Virus record (IMG/VR): IMGVR_UViG_3300005581_000055
Span: 1-35,602 of that record
Length of the DNA stretch: 35,602 nucleotides
Reading direction: 5' to 3' (one strand)
Origin: a virus
The position numbers and the translations under genes were made by a program. The notes below the pieces were generated by a model. That model did no database searches. It was not told the origin of the DNA and was given only the letters and a program-made list of their open reading frames with translations. Below, one piece after another: positions 33,878-35,602 of the stretch (its first letter is position 1; every line of letters begins with the position of its first letter).

Positions 33878-34310
33878 CAACTACGGAAAAGCTAAGTCCC
33901 GGCTGATAGATAGGGATCCTATAACTGGACCTCGGGTCACAGGGATGGAAATTCTGCGCCGTAGCAGAGACTAACTCCACTATCCTTAACAGGACGTAGT
34001 TCAATTGCTTGAAAAGAACTGGGTTTAGTATACGTAAAGCTAAAAAGAGTGAGCTCTGTTGACAATTACAACTCACAAGCTATGTAACCTGCTCTAATAG
34101 TGTTACGTAGTTGCGTTAAAGTCTAGTGTAAAAAGGTACCGCGAAACCGCCTTTGCTTGGTAAAAACAAGTTTCTTAATTAGAGTGTGACATATGGATGA
34201 AGGATAATGTCTAAACATACTTGGCCTTGGAATAAGGCTAAGTGTGACTGAACTCAGGATAATACTTAATCTTGTTAAAAAAGTTAATTGAGTGTTACGT
34301 TAGTAACACG
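33878..34310 (+). ncRNA. Candidate structured non-coding RNA region (strand tentative)
   Basis: No convincing gene lies between 33878 and 34345. The stretch carries many perfect or near-perfect hairpins: ATAGG/CCTAT (33910-33922), GACC/GGTC (33928-33938), TCCT/AGGA with TAAC loop (33983-33994), GTGAG/CTCAC (34049-34076), CTTG/CAAG (34156-34170), a ten-base-pair stem at 34219-34243, and GTGTTAC/GTAACAC with GTTA loop (34292-34309). AACTACG at 33879-33885 pairs with CGTAGTT at 33995-34001, closing a multi-stem domain; a second CGTAGTT at 34106-34112 offers an alternative partner. I cannot match it to tmRNA, RNase P, tRNA or a known riboswitch. Group I intron remnant next to the GIY-YIG gene is possible. 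A 14-codon reading frame (34207-34251) is present but not convincing. Confidence 0.4.
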
Positions 34311-34317
34311 AAGATTA

Positions 34318-34335
34318 GGCTGTGTTTACACAGCC
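34318..34335 (-). terminator. Hairpin terminator after the gp26/frameshift ORF
   Basis: GGCTGTG and CACAGCC form a perfect seven-base-pair stem with a four-base loop, about ten bases past the stop of the minus-strand ORF at 34346. A weak T-containing tail (TAATCTT) follows on the minus strand. The stem may also serve the plus strand, and flanking bases (AAGATTAG with CTAATTATCTT) can extend it. Confidence 0.55.
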
Positions 34336-34345
34336 ACAATTCTAA

Positions 34346-34588
34346 TTATCTTCTTGATTTAGCTTTAGCATCTTTCATAGCTTGCTCTTCTTGTTCTGCT
34401 CTAAACTTTAGTGCTTCTGCTAAAGAGCCACGTTCTTCTGAAGACATATCATGAATATCGTGAAATGACATTCCGCTATAAATTGCTAGTAACATAAGGT
34501 CTTTCCTTATGGCTTTCTGATCTTCTTCGAACGAGCTAACAAACTGTGCTAACTCAGCGGGTTCTTGAAGTAATGAAGAAAGCCTTAG
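34346..34588 (-). CDS. Overlapping -1 frame ORF after gp26, probable frameshift extension
   Basis: An 80-codon minus-strand frame with no ATG, GTG or TTG at its head: the -1 frame is closed upstream by a TGA near the end of the gp26-like gene and then stays open to the stop at 34346. The peptide (LRLSSLLQEPAELAQFV ... MSFHDIHDMSSEERGSL ... AKAKSRR) looks like a real protein: amphipathic helices with charged ends, and a segment of the kind seen in small tail-assembly proteins such as gp51-like or tape-measure chaperones. It would be reached by -1 slippage at 34591-34597, giving a fusion of about 361 residues. An internal start at ATG 34495 with AAGGA upstream could alternatively give a 49-residue product. 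Confidence 0.65.
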   Translation of the reverse strand, partial: LRLSSLLQEPAELAQFVSSFEEDQKAIRKDLMLLAIYSGMSFHDIHDMSSEERGSLAEALKFRAEQEEQAMKDAKAKSRR

Positions 34589-35430
34589 GCGAAAAAATCG
34601 CTGGGATTCATAGGCAGTTCAGTTGTATGTTCAACTTTACAAGAACTACAAGTAAACTTAATAGTAGTATCTACACCAGCATCCATTAATGACTTTAAGG
34701 TTTTATCAATTGCATCAAATTCAGGCTTACTGATAGTTGTTAACCATTCTCTAATCATTGTTCTATCATTGAATTCTTGACGGTCAGGAGTTTCTACTTT
34801 TTCTATGGCAGATGAAATCAAATCCAATGTTGCATCTAACAGTCTAGTAAAACTTCCACCTGCAAATCTAATTTTTTGCAATTGATCCTGAACATCTTTT
34901 TCTACTTGTTGTCCTTTGGCCATTTCTTCAAAGCCAGCAATGCTGACTTTATTTTGAGCAGACAATGTGTAAGGCTTTACAGTTACTTTGATACCCGACG
35001 ATAGTTCTACCATTTTAGATCCAGTGTAAAACACAGTGGTATCTAATAGATTGCCAAGATTTACATTAACTGGATTCTTTACCGATGGAACACAGTCGGG
35101 ACAAACAAACTCAGTTTCCATAAAATCACCGTAAGTACTCATTCTGATACCCACCATAATTGAATCAATATCAATGGCCGGTACTTCGTTTGGATCTGAA
35201 ATCCCGGGCACACATGTTCTGAATACTTGCTTTAGTGCTTCGCCGTTTAATAATGCATCAGGACTTTTTAATAAGATTTCGTCTTTAGCAGTCATAGGAT
35301 ATACTGCTATTTCTCCCGAATCCGACAAATCAATTGGTTTACTATAGCTTTGCCCGCCGCTGGGTAATTTGATATATCTTGCTGGGCGTTTGTTATATTG
35401 AATCAACGGATTCATTTTTGTGTTTTCCAT
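34585..35430 (-). CDS. 26: gp26-like baseplate hub / tail assembly protein
   Basis: A 281-residue protein starting MENTKMNPLIQYNKRPARYIKLPSGG. Two CxxC pairs, FVCPDC near residue 110 and FTCSSC near residue 263, can form a zinc ribbon, as in the T4 gp26 family; the C-terminus HTTELPMNPSDFFA matches its typical ending. T4 gp26 takes part in hub assembly and is proposed to act as a tape-measure chaperone. GGAG lies nine bases before ATG, and a late box TATAAATA lies 37 bases upstream. The final codons carry a T-run that permits -1 frameshifting. Confidence 0.85.
   Translation of the reverse strand: MENTKMNPLIQYNKRPARYIKLPSGGQSYSKPIDLSDSGEIAVYPMTAKDEILLKSPDALLNGEALKQVFRTCVPGISDPNEVPAIDIDSIMVGIRMSTYGDFMETEFVCPDCVPSVKNPVNVNLGNLLDTTVFYTGSKMVELSSGIKVTVKPYTLSAQNKVSIAGFEEMAKGQQVEKDVQDQLQKIRFAGGSFTRLLDATLDLISSAIEKVETPDRQEFNDRTMIREWLTTISKPEFDAIDKTLKSLMDAGVDTTIKFTCSSCKVEHTTELPMNPSDFFA
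34591..34597 (-). promoter_or_regulatory. Putative -1 programmed frameshift site TTTTTTC
   Basis: On the minus strand, codons GAT TTT TTC GCC TAA end the gp26-like gene. The heptamer T TTT TTC fits the X XXY YYZ rule, and a one-base backward slip continues as TTT CGC CTA AGG into an 80-codon open frame. It lies one codon before the stop, which would favour pausing. Confidence 0.6.
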
Positions 35431-35443
35431 GGTATTTTTCTCC

Positions 35444-35451
35444 GATAAATA
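35444..35451 (+). promoter_or_regulatory. T4-type late promoter box (GATAAATA)
   Basis: Plus-strand GATAAATA, 34 bases before the ATG at 35486, an NATAAATA match. The minus-strand late box at 35468-35475 lies downstream of it, so the two late transcripts start within overlapping sequence. Confidence 0.5.
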
Positions 35452-35467
35452 ATACTATACTAATGAG

Positions 35468-35475
35468 TATTTATA
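35468..35475 (-). promoter_or_regulatory. T4-type late promoter box (TATAAATA)
   Basis: Minus-strand TATAAATA, a perfect T4 late element, 37 bases upstream of the gp26-like start with a GGAG ribosome site between. Confidence 0.65.
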
Positions 35476-35485
35476 TACGTAGATA

Positions 35486-35602
35486 ATGGCAACCACCCCT
35501 AAAAATATACCCTTACCCGACGGGTCCGAACGCCCACAATGGGCCACGGAAGAAACGTTACTTAAACTGCTAGACAAATTTGGCGGCAGTTCTGCAGGTG
35601 TA
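35486..35602 (+). CDS. Partial gene, N-terminus of a probable virion protein
   Basis: The frame opens at ATG 35486 and runs off the right edge after 39 codons (MATTPKNIPLPDGSERPQWATEETLLKLLD...). The head, with LPDGS..P.WATE.TL.KL, resembles the N-termini of large tail or tape-measure-type proteins in T4-like marine phages, from memory. A late box 34 bases upstream and the neighbouring gp26 tail gene agree with a structural role; its true identity needs the missing part. Confidence 0.6.
   Translation, partial: MATTPKNIPLPDGSERPQWATEETLLKLLDKFGGSSAGV

Noticed and set aside
33878-34010. tRNA-like appearance from the seven-base pairing AACTACG/CGTAGTT
   Set aside because: The enclosed length is about 120 bases and there is no T-loop, D-loop or CCA end; no tRNA was found anywhere in the window.
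33792-34076. Minus-strand 94-codon frame across the end of the GIY-YIG gene and the gene-free stretch
   Set aside because: Overlaps a well-supported gene on the other strand, has no ribosome site and an unconvincing cysteine- and leucine-rich composition.
34059-34083. TTGACA followed at about 16 bases by TATGTA
   Set aside because: The -10 box is poor and no gene follows; kept only as a possible start for the RNA candidate.
34207-34251. 14-codon plus-strand frame beginning MSKHTWPWNK with AGGA upstream
   Set aside because: Very short, ends inside a ten-base-pair hairpin; could be a leader peptide but nothing supports translation.

Overview
The window is a piece of a T4-type contractile-tailed bacteriophage genome, probably one of the divergent aquatic lineages (cyanophage- or pelagiphage-like) rather than a close T4 relative. 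It holds recognisable T4-type gp6, gp25, gp53, gp5, gp26, DNA ligase (gp30), gp47, gp46 and gp55. It also carries genes typical of marine relatives: 2-oxoglutarate/Fe(II) oxygenases, PP-loop ATPases and a NadM-like nucleotidyltransferase. The DNA is AT-rich. Near-consensus sigma70 promoters and a lipobox protein point to a Gram-negative host. No tRNA, integrase, insertion sequence or CRISPR array is visible.

Layout. (1) 1-11112, minus strand: baseplate wedge operon, read right to left from a late-type promoter at 11137-11144: small protein, gp25, gp6, then a giant structural gene in the gp7 position that runs off the left edge. (2) 11167-12034, plus: three small genes from an early promoter at 11106-11134, ending in a lipoprotein. 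(3) 12025-14550, minus: a tightly overlapping operon of HNH nuclease, 2OG oxygenase, QueC-like PP-loop ATPase and a second 2OG oxygenase. (4) 14650-18478, plus: early genes, mostly small unknowns plus ATP-dependent DNA ligase, driven by three near-identical strong promoters. (5) 18475-24837, minus: baseplate/hub operon, in transcription order NadM-like enzyme, tube-like protein, gp53, gp27-like hub, gp5 lysozyme spike, unknown protein. (6) 24940-33403, plus: one long operon starting with late sigma factor gp55, then gp47-gp46 recombination nuclease, GNAT, PhyH-type oxygenase, a possible permuted NlpC/P60 protein, two more PP-loop proteins and an unknown. (7) 33452-34345: free-standing GIY-YIG nuclease followed by a gene-free, hairpin-rich stretch that may encode a structured RNA. 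(8) 34346-35430, minus: gp26-like protein whose last codons contain a TTTTTTC slippery run leading into an overlapping -1 frame ORF. (9) 35486-end, plus: start of another gene.

Regulation seen in sequence. Early genes use TTGACA-17-TATAAT promoters. Structural operons are preceded by NATAAATA boxes, the T4 late promoter element that a gp55-type sigma would recognise, and gp55 itself is expressed from an early promoter, giving a simple early-to-late cascade. The gp55 promoter sits so close to the start codon that its mRNA is probably leaderless.

Best candidates for something new are the two islands that combine PP-loop ATPases with Fe(II)/2OG oxygenases (12025-14550 and 28831-33403), the probable programmed frameshift at 34591-34597, the structured non-coding stretch 33878-34335, and the repeated promoters carrying an identical palindrome in the spacer.
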